A stretch of DNA of 15,704 nucleotides from B25-G16 sp964549945 (GCA_964549945.1 CAZJXD010000109.1:1-15704), one strand, 5' to 3'. Numbered from the stretch's first letter, positions 1-6,980 are shown. Numbers and translations are program-made. The notes: generated by a model from the sequence alone, not told the origin.

Positions 1-66
1 TCTTAGGTGGTACCCCTTTTTCTTCTCTGACACAAATTATGATACGCTAACCCGACAATAAGAGGG

Positions 67-95
67 TTGCTATTTTGGCGAAAATATGGTATTAA
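67..95 (+). promoter_or_regulatory. Candidate sigma70 promoter of the first gene
   Basis: TTGCTA (67–72) and TATTAA (90–95) are separated by exactly 17 nt, and the -10 is preceded by TGG, giving the extended -10 form TGnTATnAn. Transcription would start near position 102, leaving a leader of about 110 nt before the GTG at 214. Both hexamers are imperfect, so this is a match by eye, supported mainly by the correct spacing and the extended -10. Confidence 0.45.
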
Positions 96-103
96 AAACA
101 ATA

Positions 104-195
104 TTCTTCCATAAAGATGTGAACCCTAAACCAAGGGGGAGCTGTGGAATAAATTCAAAGACCCCATTTCTTATTTTAAGAGATGGGGATTTTTA
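104..195 (+). promoter_or_regulatory. Structured 5' leader, possible transcription attenuator
   Basis: Between the candidate promoter and the GTG start lie segments that can pair in competing ways. TTCCA (107–111) can pair with TGGAA (145–149), enclosing CCCT (124–127) paired with AGGG (134–137). GGGG (135–138) can instead pair with CCCC (162–165). That CCCC is also the left arm of the terminator-like hairpin at 162–188. The arrangement has the logic of an anti-antiterminator, antiterminator and terminator. I do not recognise a known riboswitch consensus or a leader-peptide ORF here. The pairing is visible, the regulatory role is inferred, and the folding energies were not computed. Confidence 0.35.
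162..195 (+). terminator. Rho-independent-type hairpin in the leader of the first gene
   Basis: CCCCATTTCTT (162–172) pairs with AAGAGATGGGG (178–188) through 11 base pairs, including one G·T wobble, around a 5-nt loop. ATTTTTATT follows at once. The Shine-Dalgarno sequence of the next gene begins only 3 nt after the T-tract. It could end an upstream transcript or act as an attenuator for the gene at 214. A homologous hairpin follows that gene at 1395–1421. Confidence 0.7.
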
Positions 196-213
196 TTGGA
201 AGGGGGTGCTATT

Positions 214-1275
214 GTGAAAAAGCTGGGAACTATGTTTTTTAGAAACCTACGATACCTATTCTTGGTATGCCTGATCGCATTCGGCCTGGTAGCAATCGTT
301 GGCAGCGGTGGAGGAGGTGGCGGGGGTGGTACGACCACAACATCGACCACTACGGATGGTACTGGCGGTGGCACAGGCGGGGGTACGGGAGGTGAAGCCG
401 GCCTTACCTACACGGGATCAACGAGCGAGGCCATCATAGACAGCGGTAATTGCCTGGCTTTCTGCGTAGGCGCATACGATGGAGCAAAAACAGGCAGTGC
501 GACGCGCCGAAGCCAAGCCGGAAGGGATTCAGGTGAGGATACGGGGCTCCCCCGTATCCTGAGGCTTTCGCAAGCCTTGGAGGACTCCCTCCGCCAGATC
601 GAGATCCTCAATAAACCCGGCGTAAGGGATTCTAAAGCCGTTAGTACCGTAAGCGGTACCCTGACAGGCGACTGTGGCGGCAGTGCGGACTATTCCATCA
701 GCCTGGATGATCAAACCGGATATTTCACCGGAAACTTCACCTATACCGATTACTGTAGCGGAGGCGTCACCCTTGATGGCAGTGCGGGCTACTCCGGCCA
801 GTTTGATATGGACACCTACGAACTGACGACCTTCAGCTTCTCTTTCGATGAGCTCACTTCTACCTCGGAATATGAATCCTACACACTCGACGGGGAGATT
901 ACCTGGGATGTTTCTGGCTCCTCTTACACTCTCGCAATGGATATGACAATGCGGGACAACACCGAACAGAAGGTGAACAAGGTCGAGGATTACTCCATGA
1001 CCTTGACCGAGGCGGGAAATGAGATAGAGTTCGAGATGTCCGGCAAGTTCTATGATCCTGATTATGGATACATCACCGTTTCAACAGAAGAGCCATTTAT
1101 ATATAGCTATGCTGATTACTATCCTTCCCAGGGTGTATTAGTGGTGACTGGTGCTCAGGGAACGAAGGCCCGTTTAACGGTGCTCTCTTCCACCACATTT
1201 AAGGTCGAAGCGGATACTGACGGTGATGGCACCTATGATTACGATTCCGGTGTGCTTTATTGGTCTGAAGTGTGA
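214..1275 (+). CDS. Exported Gly/Thr-rich protein of unknown function
   Basis: The 353-residue product has a basic N-terminus, a hydrophobic segment (about residues 8–31, LRYLFLVCLIAFGLVAIVG) and then SGGGGGGGG. A Gly/Thr low-complexity linker runs to about residue 60. The rest, rich in Ser, Thr, Tyr and Asp, looks like an extracellular beta-rich domain, with Cys pairs and a DTDGDGTYD stretch near the C-terminus that resembles a calcium-binding loop. An in-frame TTG lies at 196, but GGAAGGGGG (198–206) sits 7 nt before the GTG at 214, so GTG is preferred. The segment resembles a lipoprotein signal but has Ser where the lipobox Cys should be, so it may be an uncleaved anchor or an ordinary signal peptide. 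I recall similar proteins in Desulfobacterota, but I do not recognise a named family and infer no function beyond surface or periplasmic location. It stands alone on this strand between two similar terminator hairpins. Confidence 0.8.
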   Translation: MKKLGTMFFRNLRYLFLVCLIAFGLVAIVGSGGGGGGGGTTTTSTTTDGTGGGTGGGTGGEAGLTYTGSTSEAIIDSGNCLAFCVGAYDGAKTGSATRRSQAGRDSGEDTGLPRILRLSQALEDSLRQIEILNKPGVRDSKAVSTVSGTLTGDCGGSADYSISLDDQTGYFTGNFTYTDYCSGGVTLDGSAGYSGQFDMDTYELTTFSFSFDELTSTSEYESYTLDGEITWDVSGSSYTLAMDMTMRDNTEQKVNKVEDYSMTLTEAGNEIEFEMSGKFYDPDYGYITVSTEEPFIYSYADYYPSQGVLVVTGAQGTKARLTVLSSTTFKVEADTDGDGTYDYDSGVLYWSEV

Positions 1276-1332
1276 TATATAAAGATTGTTTCTATTTTAA
1301 TCGATTGGCCAGCAGTAAGCGCAGATCTGTGC

Positions 1333-1386
1333 TTCGCTTTGGCCTATACTGTACCCACTCTTGATTAGAGCGGGTTGTGAAGCGAA
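1333..1386 (+). other. Nested inverted repeats after the first gene
   Basis: TTCGCTT (1333–1339) pairs with AAGCGAA (1380–1386). Inside, ACCCACTCT (1353–1361) pairs with AGAGCGGGT (1367–1375) with one A·C mismatch. Just upstream, 1317–1334 (AAGC…GCTT, core CAGATCTG) is self-complementary with G·T wobbles. The stretch lies in the 153 bp between the first gene and speE and leads directly into the terminator at 1395. It may be only the 3' end of the transcript. A small stable RNA is possible but unsupported. Confidence 0.3.
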
Positions 1387-1394
1387 AGGAGGGA

Positions 1395-1428
1395 CCCCAT
1401 TTCCCTTTTAGGGAGATGGGGTTTTCTT
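1395..1428 (+). terminator. Rho-independent terminator of the first gene
   Basis: CCCCATTTCCC (1395–1405) pairs with GGGAGATGGGG (1411–1421) through 11 base pairs with a 5-nt loop. TTTTCTT follows at 1422. It ends directly at the stop codon of the convergent speE. The hairpin repeats the one at 162–188 almost exactly. Two inner T-A pairs there are C-G pairs here, so the differences keep the stem intact. Confidence 0.8.
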
Positions 1429-2265
1429 CTACCACGCCAGCTTTCTCCCCATCAATTTCCGGTAGAGTTTCGGCGGGAGAAAGGCCTGCCTGTGAATCTC
1501 GTCGTCATAGTATCGGGTGTCTATCTCGAAGGGCCGTCTCATATCCCGGGGATCCAGTGATTTTGAGCCGATAGCGAAGGCCCACCAGTTGCCGGGGTAC
1601 GTGGCAATGGGTGCGGTGTACAGATCCACAAGCGGAAACGCCCTTTTGAGGATTTGCTGTACCTCTACCACGATATCCAGATGAAAGTGAATGGACTCGG
1701 AGTGGGTCACGAAGAGGCCCTCCGGCCTTAATGCCTTGAGAACGGATCGAAAGAAATCCTCCGTAAAGAGGGACCGCGCGAAGCCAATAATGTCGGTGGA
1801 GTCAACGATTATCACGTCTATGACCTCGGCGTGGTCCTTTATGAACTCAGCTCCGTCCATTATCTTCAACTCGACCCTTGGGTCATCTATCCGAGAAGAT
1901 ATTGTGGGAAAGAATTTTCTTGAGATCTTGATGACCTCCTCGTCAATCTCCACCAAGGAGACCTTCTCGGCTGTTCTGTGTTTCAACACCTCCCTTACCG
2001 CGCCTCCGTCGCCCCCGCCGATGACGGCAATGCGCTTGGGCTCCGGATGCGCATGCATTGCCACGTGAGTGAGCATCTCATGGTAGAAGAACTCGTCCTT
2101 TTCCGTGAGCTGCACTATCCCATCGAGAATGAGCATCTTCCCGAAATAGGCATTCTCTATGACCAGGATCTCCTGGTACTTGCTCTTCCCCTTGTAGAGA
2201 ACGCCCTCGACCTTGTAGGCATACTCAATGGGCGAGTATGGTTCATTTTCAAAGAATCTCACCAT
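1429..2265 (-). CDS. speE: Spermidine synthase (polyamine aminopropyltransferase)
   Basis: SpeE transfers an aminopropyl group from decarboxylated S-adenosylmethionine to putrescine, giving spermidine and methylthioadenosine in the cytoplasm. The 278-residue length is typical. Visible family features are LDG (48–50), YHEML (61–65), the nucleotide-binding loop GGGDGG (83–88), VEID (105–108), the catalytic DSTD (155–158; many homologues continue with DPVGPA, here IIGFA) and a late YPGNWWAF stretch. AAGGA lies 8 nt before the ATG. The gene follows a decarboxylase that could supply putrescine, but no S-adenosylmethionine decarboxylase is in the window, so one must lie elsewhere if spermidine is made. 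The intergenic gap of about 200 bp contains a repeat element that may separate or attenuate the two genes. A different amine acceptor, such as agmatine or cadaverine, cannot be excluded. Confidence 0.93.
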   Translation of the reverse strand: MVRFFENEPYSPIEYAYKVEGVLYKGKSKYQEILVIENAYFGKMLILDGIVQLTEKDEFFYHEMLTHVAMHAHPEPKRIAVIGGGDGGAVREVLKHRTAEKVSLVEIDEEVIKISRKFFPTISSRIDDPRVELKIMDGAEFIKDHAEVIDVIIVDSTDIIGFARSLFTEDFFRSVLKALRPEGLFVTHSESIHFHLDIVVEVQQILKRAFPLVDLYTAPIATYPGNWWAFAIGSKSLDPRDMRRPFEIDTRYYDDEIHRQAFLPPKLYRKLMGRKLAW

Positions 2266-2285
2266 GGCGCTATCCTTTCATTATA

Positions 2286-2461
2286 GTAACTACTCAGGTA
2301 GATAGATTGTAGGCTGAAGACTATTAGTAGAAAATGAGGATACGGCGCATTTTGAAGCCGTGTTTGATGCGAGAAGATGCTGTCTTTTCAACAAAGCGTA
2401 GCAATAGTGCTCTTCTGATCACTTTAAGCCTTCAGTCTAAACAGCTTCAGCCTAAGTAGCC
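2286..2461. repeat. Inverted-repeat element A (TAGGCTGAAG family)
   Basis: The arms TAGGCTGAAG (2310–2319) and CTTCAGCCTA (2445–2454) are perfect inverted copies. A further, partly related CTTCAGTCTAA stands at 2430–2440. The left end (2286–2305) matches the left end of element B (11915–11934) at 16 of 20 positions, and both continue into GCTGAAGAC. Both right ends finish with GTAGCC. Element A fills most of the gap between the decarboxylase and speE. Its right end stops 5 nt past the decarboxylase stop codon. No ORF of note lies inside. It is probably a small non-autonomous repeat; no transposase is present. Confidence 0.65.
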
Positions 2462-2466
2462 ACTCA

Positions 2467-3624
2467 TTATATTAGGATACTCCTGGGGATGGAAAACCCA
2501 TTGAACTCGGAGGCGTATGATACCGTGTAGGCGCCACTCGATAGTATGAGAATGAGCGCCCCCATGTCGGGATTCGGGAGCGCCACATACCTGTCTATGA
2601 TGTCGAAACTATCGCAGCTGGGCCCCGCGATGGTCCATCTTCTCTCGGTACCTCCTCTTGCCTCGACAATGTAGGTATATCGAATACCCCCGAGGCTCTC
2701 CATCAGGCCGTTAAAAACCCCCACATCGATGTAGAGCCAGTCTTCGTCATACCTCCTCGCCTTGCCTATCACCGAGCTTACCAATATGCCCGCATCACCT
2801 ACTACCGCCCTGCCGGGCTCCAGGTGTATTTTCGTATCTACGGGGAACTTCTCCCCGATGAGCTTCGCTATATTTCTCTCGATGGCGTCGATATTGGCCA
2901 CCACCTTCGTGTAGTTTATTGGATAGCCTCCGCCGATATTTAACAGGCTAAGCCTTATTCCCTTGCGCTCCGCTCTCTCCCACAGGATCTTCGCCTTATC
3001 AATTGCGATATTCCAGTTGTAGGGATTCTGGCACTGAGATCCCACGTGAAAGGTGATTCCAACAGGATGGAGCCCCTTCCCCTCGGCGCATGATAAAAGC
3101 TCCACAGCATCATCGATCTCAAGCCCGAACTTCTTGCTGAGCGGCCATTCGCTGCCTTCATTGGGCACCGATAGCCTCACATAGACATTTGATCCCGGGG
3201 CATACCTCGCGATCTTCTCTAACTCCTCAAGTGAATCAAAGGCGAAATACCTCACGCCATACTCGGCCCCCTTCTGGAGAAACGGAATGGATTTTACGGG
3301 ATTGCTCGAGATAATCCTCGAAGGCTCAACCCCCAAAGATGCGAGTATCTTAAGCTCTCCCTGGGAGGCAATCTCGAATCCCGCATTTTCTTTATTAATG
3401 AGATCGGCAATCGCAGCATCGGGATTCGCCTTAAGGGCATAGAATACCGTGGAATTTTTAATATTTTGCCCAATTATTGAGATATTCTCCCTTATCCTCT
3501 CGGTATCCATGAGCAGAAAAGGCGTTTGAATATCCTGCTTGTCGATGTAGGTCAATACCTTAAGAAGCGTTGACTTTGGGATAATCTCCGCGTGGAATTT
3601 CTCTATCTTGAAGGTTCTAAGCAT
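2467..3624 (-). CDS. Fold-type III PLP decarboxylase (ornithine/lysine decarboxylase type)
   Basis: The protein (385 residues) belongs to the alanine-racemase-fold family of ornithine, lysine and diaminopimelate decarboxylases. Landmarks are YALKAN with the PLP-binding Lys65, FDSLEELEK (about 129–137), WPLSKKFG (160–167), HVGSQ (193–197), the phosphate-binding GGGYP (231–235), EPGR (269–272), CDSFD with Cys337 and Asp338, and GAYT (364–367). CDSFD fits the CDxxD signature of ornithine-type enzymes, whose Cys and Asp act on substrate from the partner subunit of the dimer. Its expected product is putrescine, or cadaverine from lysine. Its place upstream of speE on the same strand supports a polyamine role over diaminopimelate decarboxylation. 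A GAGG motif lies about 5 nt before the ATG, and a perfect 14-nt palindrome lies further upstream. The exact substrate cannot be settled from sequence alone. Confidence 0.88.
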   Translation of the reverse strand: MLRTFKIEKFHAEIIPKSTLLKVLTYIDKQDIQTPFLLMDTERIRENISIIGQNIKNSTVFYALKANPDAAIADLINKENAGFEIASQGELKILASLGVEPSRIISSNPVKSIPFLQKGAEYGVRYFAFDSLEELEKIARYAPGSNVYVRLSVPNEGSEWPLSKKFGLEIDDAVELLSCAEGKGLHPVGITFHVGSQCQNPYNWNIAIDKAKILWERAERKGIRLSLLNIGGGYPINYTKVVANIDAIERNIAKLIGEKFPVDTKIHLEPGRAVVGDAGILVSSVIGKARRYDEDWLYIDVGVFNGLMESLGGIRYTYIVEARGGTERRWTIAGPSCDSFDIIDRYVALPNPDMGALILILSSGAYTVSYASEFNGFSIPRSILI

Positions 3625-3657
3625 AAGGGCCTCAGCTTATAAAAGCGTTTCACGATT

Positions 3658-3671
3658 TTATTGGCCAATAA
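3658..3671. promoter_or_regulatory. Perfect 14-nt palindrome, candidate operator
   Basis: TTATTGGCCAATAA is perfectly self-complementary. It lies 34–47 nt upstream of the decarboxylase ATG, in the divergent region shared with the DUF3047 gene (3625–3820), where an operator would be expected. I did not identify the binding protein, and no convincing promoter hexamers were found beside it. An AT-rich palindrome of this length can also arise by chance. Confidence 0.3.
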
Positions 3672-3820
3672 TACATGAAAGAGTATTTCTCTCAATATTT
3701 TTTTCTGCACGCCCATTTAGGACTTGATCTATTGCGATGGAGTGTTACATTTGTTAAGCTTTAAGGGAGACAGGCGATACTATCAATTCACTGGTAAGAG
3801 GAAGGGAGGTTTGTTCCGAA

Positions 3821-4492
3821 ATGAAAATAATGCGCTATCTGACTATACCGCTTATAGCGGCTATATTTTTATCACTGCCCTTTGCCGCGCAAGCCGATGA
3901 GGACCGGATTATCATAGAAACCTTTTCCCACGGTGTTGACGAAAAAGGTACGCCGATCGGATGGGAGCTGAAGGAGAACGAGGGAGCCCCGCAAATTACA
4001 ATCGTGAAGGAGAACAATGATCACGTATTGCATCTCGAGAGCGACAAGGCCTCATTCGGGCTAACAAAGGAGATAGATGTTGATCTCAAGCAATACCCTT
4101 TCATTAACTTCAGATGGAAAGCGGTGGAGCTTCCCAAGGGTGGGGATTTTCGGCAGAAGGACACGGATGACCAGGCAGGACAGCTCTATGTGGTCTTCGG
4201 GACATTCAAGCTTACTGCCAAGATAGTTGGGTATCTGTGGGAGAACAAGGCACCCAAGTTCACAACCGGTGTGAGCCCTGCTTGGGGTAAGACACGCTTG
4301 ATCGTGCTCCAGAGTGGATCTGAAAATATCGGGAAGTGGATATGGGAGAAGAGAAATGTCTCCGATGATTACAAGGCCCTCTTTGAAAAGGAACCATCCA
4401 AGGCGAATCTCATCTCCATATTCATCAACTCCCAACACACAAAGAGCAGGGCCGAGTGCTATTATGGAGAAATCTACTTCTCAAAGAGATAG
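3821..4492 (+). CDS. Secreted DUF3047 family protein
   Basis: The 223-residue product has a clear Sec signal peptide (hydrophobic core about residues 6–22, likely cleavage after AQA at residue 25). The mature part matches my memory of DUF3047: an F-R-W strand, GGDFRQKDTDDQAGQLYVVF (from about residue 106), a Trp-containing GYLWENKAP stretch, a W-x-x-E-x-RNVSDDYKALF block and a C-terminal YYGEIYF strand. Family members are envelope proteins whose biochemical role is not established to my knowledge. The fold is probably a beta-sandwich, possibly carbohydrate-binding, which is inference. GGGAGG (3804–3809) lies 11 nt before the chosen ATG; a second in-frame ATG at 3830 is possible. The gene runs in the same direction as the LysM gene 277 bp downstream, which also encodes an envelope protein. 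Confidence 0.8.
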   Translation: MKIMRYLTIPLIAAIFLSLPFAAQADEDRIIIETFSHGVDEKGTPIGWELKENEGAPQITIVKENNDHVLHLESDKASFGLTKEIDVDLKQYPFINFRWKAVELPKGGDFRQKDTDDQAGQLYVVFGTFKLTAKIVGYLWENKAPKFTTGVSPAWGKTRLIVLQSGSENIGKWIWEKRNVSDDYKALFEKEPSKANLISIFINSQHTKSRAECYYGEIYFSKR

Positions 4493-4499
4493 GAAAGCT

Positions 4500-4519
4500 C
4501 CCCGCGCTTCCGCACGGGG
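4500..4519 (+). other. GC-rich hairpin after the DUF3047 gene
   Basis: CCCCGCGC (4500–4507) pairs with GCACGGGG (4512–4519) with one C·A mismatch around a TTCC loop, 8 nt after the stop codon. No T-run follows, so it is not a classical intrinsic terminator. It could protect the 3' end of the mRNA or be a solitary REP-like unit. In the rest of the gap up to 4769 I see only a ribosome binding site (GAGGAG, 4754–4759) for the next gene. Confidence 0.35.
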
Positions 4520-4769
4520 CATCCCGGCGAAGGCGAGAAAATTGCCCGAACACATGCGCCCCGTTGAATCCAAGGCGCATCTTCCGTATATCCACCACAA
4601 TCAATGCCTTTTATGCCATACCGGCCATCCTTTTCTATCCTCAAAAAAGTGCAACAGCCTTTGCTTAGCGCGAATATCGGCCACAGTGGCTGCTGGAAAA
4701 CAACTTGACAATAATAGGGAAAAAGGCGTAGGAAGTCTGTATGTGAACGCATAGAGGAGATCAACCCCA

Positions 4770-5857
4770 ATGAGGAGGAGACAGTTGAGATATAAGTATA
4801 TCTATTTCGGTCTTTTTTTATGCCTCTCCCTTCTTTTAAGTTTTTCTCCGCCGATACTCGCGGAAAAAAAGGCAATCACCCATGTCGTTCAGAAGGGTGA
4901 TACGCTCTGGTCAATCTGCGAGAAGTATTACGGTGATCCCTACCTCTGGCCAGAGCTTTGGGAAATGAATAAATTCATCACCAACCCTCACTGGCTTAAG
5001 CCCGGCGATGTGATCACCCTTTTAGAATACAAGAAAGAAGCAACGCCCACACCCGCGAAAAAGGAAGTGGCACTAAAGGAAGAGAAGCCCTTAGAATTAC
5101 CTCAAGAGCCTGAGAAGCCCAGGGAGATAAGGGGAATAAACGTTGCAAGCCTCACCAACGTGGAGGCCCTCGGCTTTCTCCGCCGGCATCCAATTGAGCC
5201 ATGGGGAAGAATCTTTGATTCCGAGGGTCAGAAGGTAATGATCGGCGAGAATGATATCGTGTATGTAAAGATGTATAAAGAAGGTATTAAGCCCGGTGAT
5301 AAATTTACCGTATATAATATCTCGAAGCCCATCGAAGATCCATTGAGCAAAGAAGAATGCGGATACATCCACTTCTTTAAGGGAGTGCTGATAGTTCAAG
5401 AGGCCAAGAAGGGCTACCATGTTGCCAGGATAGTTGAATCATTCAGGACTATTTACAAAGATGATCTCCTCATGCCGTATCACTCAGTCTCTCCTTGCGT
5501 GCTTCCGCTTCCCTACCAAGGTGATCTTGCTGGCCATGTTCTCGCCGCAAAAGACGATCTACAGCTCCACGGCCAGTACTCCGTGGTGTATATTGAAAGT
5601 GGATTCAGCAAAGGCGTGAGGAGGGGCAACATATTTGAAGTCATAGAGGAAAGGGAATCGTACACGGAAGACAAACACAGCGTCGCCCTGCCCCCTGCTG
5701 TTCTTGCTAAAATTCTCGTTCTGGCAACCACGGAAGACACCTCTGCCGGCGTGGTATTCTGGGCCTCCAGAAGCTTCGGCAATGGTGCGAAGATCAGGCC
5801 TGTGCTCTGGCAAAAGCAATTCAGGGAATTAGCTAGTTTGCCAACCTGCCCCGTAGA
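4770..5857 (+). CDS. LysM-domain envelope protein, C-terminus lost in assembly gap
   Basis: About 362 codons are visible before the run of N. A signal peptide (residues 1–31, hydrophobic core about 11–28, ending ILA) is followed by one LysM domain (about 36–85) that begins THVVQKGDTLWSICEKYYGD and ends in a PGDVITLL strand. The LYLWPELWEMN-type wording (here YLWPELWEMNKFITNPHW) is a variant I recall from Desulfobacterota proteins. A Lys/Glu/Pro-rich linker (about 86–118) leads to a long C-terminal region I cannot assign. LysM binds N-acetylglucosamine-containing glycans such as peptidoglycan, so the protein is probably periplasmic or wall-attached. GAGGAG lies 10 nt before the ATG. The true end is unknown: after the gap, the frame reading YRIEEYVA-stop (stop 5984–5986) would overlap the next gene's start by 11 nt and is a plausible C-terminus. 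Confidence 0.85.
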
Positions 5858-5957
5858 NNNNNNNNNNNNNNNNNNNNNNNNNNNNNNNNNNNNNNNNNNN
5901 NNNNNNNNNNNNNNNNNNNNNNNNNNNNNNNNNNNNNNNNNNNNNNNNNNNNNNNNN
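5858..5957. other. Assembly gap of 100 N
   Basis: Exactly 100 undetermined bases interrupt the LysM gene. The round number suggests a placeholder whose real length is unknown, so any reading frame drawn through it is meaningless. Sequence resumes 18 nt before the ATG of the dehydrogenase gene. Confidence 0.98.
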
Positions 5958-5975
5958 TATACCGCATAGAAGAGT

Positions 5976-6716
5976 ATGTCGCTTGACGGCCATATCGCAT
6001 TGATCACCGGTGCTGGCCAGGGCATCGGCAAGGCCTGCGCGTTTGCCCTCGCATCAAAAGGGGCGGAGCTGATCGTATTGGATAAAAACCCCGATACCCT
6101 TGGCCAAGTTGCTCGCGAATTGAAACAATTGGATTACAAGGTTGCGGATCATGTGGTGGACCTGACCAACCTCGAGAGGCTCCGAGATGTTGCCGGTAAT
6201 ATAAAGAAGGTCGGGCTTATAGATATCCTTGTGAATAACGCCGGATTCGATAGGCCCGGCACCTCAGATAAGATAGATAGAAAAGGGTTTGAGGAGGTTA
6301 TGACCATTCATGTTTCCGTCCCCTTGACCCTCATCCAGATATTGCTTCCCGATATGAAGAGAGCGGGATGGGGCCGTATCATCAACGTGAGCTCCGTGTA
6401 TGGGGCTATTGGCGGCAAAGGAGAGGTTGCCTACTCAACTGCAAAGGCGGGGATTATTGGATTGACGAAATCCGTGGCAAAGGAATGCGGAAAAGATGGG
6501 GTTACCGTCAATGCAGTGCTGCCAGGGCTCACCAGAACCCCGACCATAGAGACCTTTATGGCTGAGAAATACAAACGGAAAATAATAGCCGATACGCCCT
6601 TGGGCCGGATGGCTGAACCCGAGGAGGTGGCACGGGTAATTACATTTCTGGCCTCCGATGATGCCTCATTTATCACCGGCGTTGCCTTGCCCGTTTCAGG
6701 GGGATGGGGAATATGA
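5976..6716 (+). CDS. FabG-like short-chain dehydrogenase/reductase
   Basis: The protein (246 residues) is a classical SDR, a cytoplasmic NAD(P)H-dependent oxidoreductase. Visible are the cofactor-binding TGAGQGIG (11–18), NNAG (87–90), catalytic Ser140 and the YSTAK motif with Tyr153 and Lys157 at the usual 13- and 4-residue spacings, a PG motif after the active site, and a C-terminal ITGVALPVSGGW. An Asp (LIVLDKN, about residue 36) ends the second beta strand, which often goes with NAD rather than NADP preference. Ser, Tyr and Lys are all intact, so it should be active. Family members reduce 3-oxoacyl-ACP or acetoacetyl-CoA, or oxidise 3-hydroxybutyrate and other alcohols; the substrate cannot be told from sequence. 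Only a weak GAAGAG precedes the ATG, and translation may be coupled to the LysM gene if that gene ends at 5986. Confidence 0.88.
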   Translation: MSLDGHIALITGAGQGIGKACAFALASKGAELIVLDKNPDTLGQVARELKQLDYKVADHVVDLTNLERLRDVAGNIKKVGLIDILVNNAGFDRPGTSDKIDRKGFEEVMTIHVSVPLTLIQILLPDMKRAGWGRIINVSSVYGAIGGKGEVAYSTAKAGIIGLTKSVAKECGKDGVTVNAVLPGLTRTPTIETFMAEKYKRKIIADTPLGRMAEPEEVARVITFLASDDASFITGVALPVSGGWGI

Positions 6717-6779
6717 TGGGTTGTGATACTGGAGTCTACCGATTGCTACACCGAGGCTGTCCGAATAGCCACTGGCAAG

Positions 6780-6980
6780 CTAGATTTTATAAACATTTTT
6801 GGCCACAGGGCCTCGCTCACCGTCTTCAATATCAAAGCTCACCTGATCTCCAGCCGCAAGCTTCTTGAAGCCGGACATAGTAATGGAGGAGAAATGGACG
6901 AATATGTCAGGACCTTCTTCCTGTTCGATAAAGCCGTACCCTTTCTTGTTGTTAAACCACTTAACCGTGCCCTCCGCCAT
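6780..6980 (-). CDS. Cold-shock domain protein (CspA family)
   Basis: This 66-residue OB-fold protein binds single-stranded RNA and DNA and acts as an RNA chaperone. KGYGFI (13–18) is RNP1 and DIFVHF (25–30) is RNP2; TVKWFN at the start and GPVAKNV near the end are also typical. The frame stays open upstream to 7094, but the ATG at 6980 is clearly the start. It gives the standard CspA length and is preceded by a near-perfect Shine-Dalgarno sequence, AAAGGAGGTG (6987–6996), 6 nt away. The gene is monocistronic and convergent with the dehydrogenase, with 63 bp between the stop codons. A candidate promoter about 130–155 nt upstream leaves a leader of about 120 nt. Long leaders control translation of many CspA-type mRNAs by temperature-dependent folding, so that is possible here. 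Confidence 0.95.
   Translation of the reverse strand: MAEGTVKWFNNKKGYGFIEQEEGPDIFVHFSSITMSGFKKLAAGDQVSFDIEDGERGPVAKNVYKI

Noticed and set aside
304..400. Gly/Thr-rich tract in the first gene as a tandem repeat or recombination site
   Set aside because: It is a coding low-complexity linker with mixed codons (GGT, GGA, GGC, GGG) and no regular unit at DNA level.
2280..2285. Perfect TATAAT on the minus strand just upstream of speE
   Set aside because: There is no acceptable -35 at 16–18 nt, and transcription from it would start within the speE ribosome binding site, leaving a leader of about 8 nt. It is probably chance in AT-rich DNA next to the repeat.
2310..2454. TAGGCTGAAG copies considered as a degenerate CRISPR array
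   Set aside because: Copies are inverted rather than direct, spacing is irregular and no cas genes are present.
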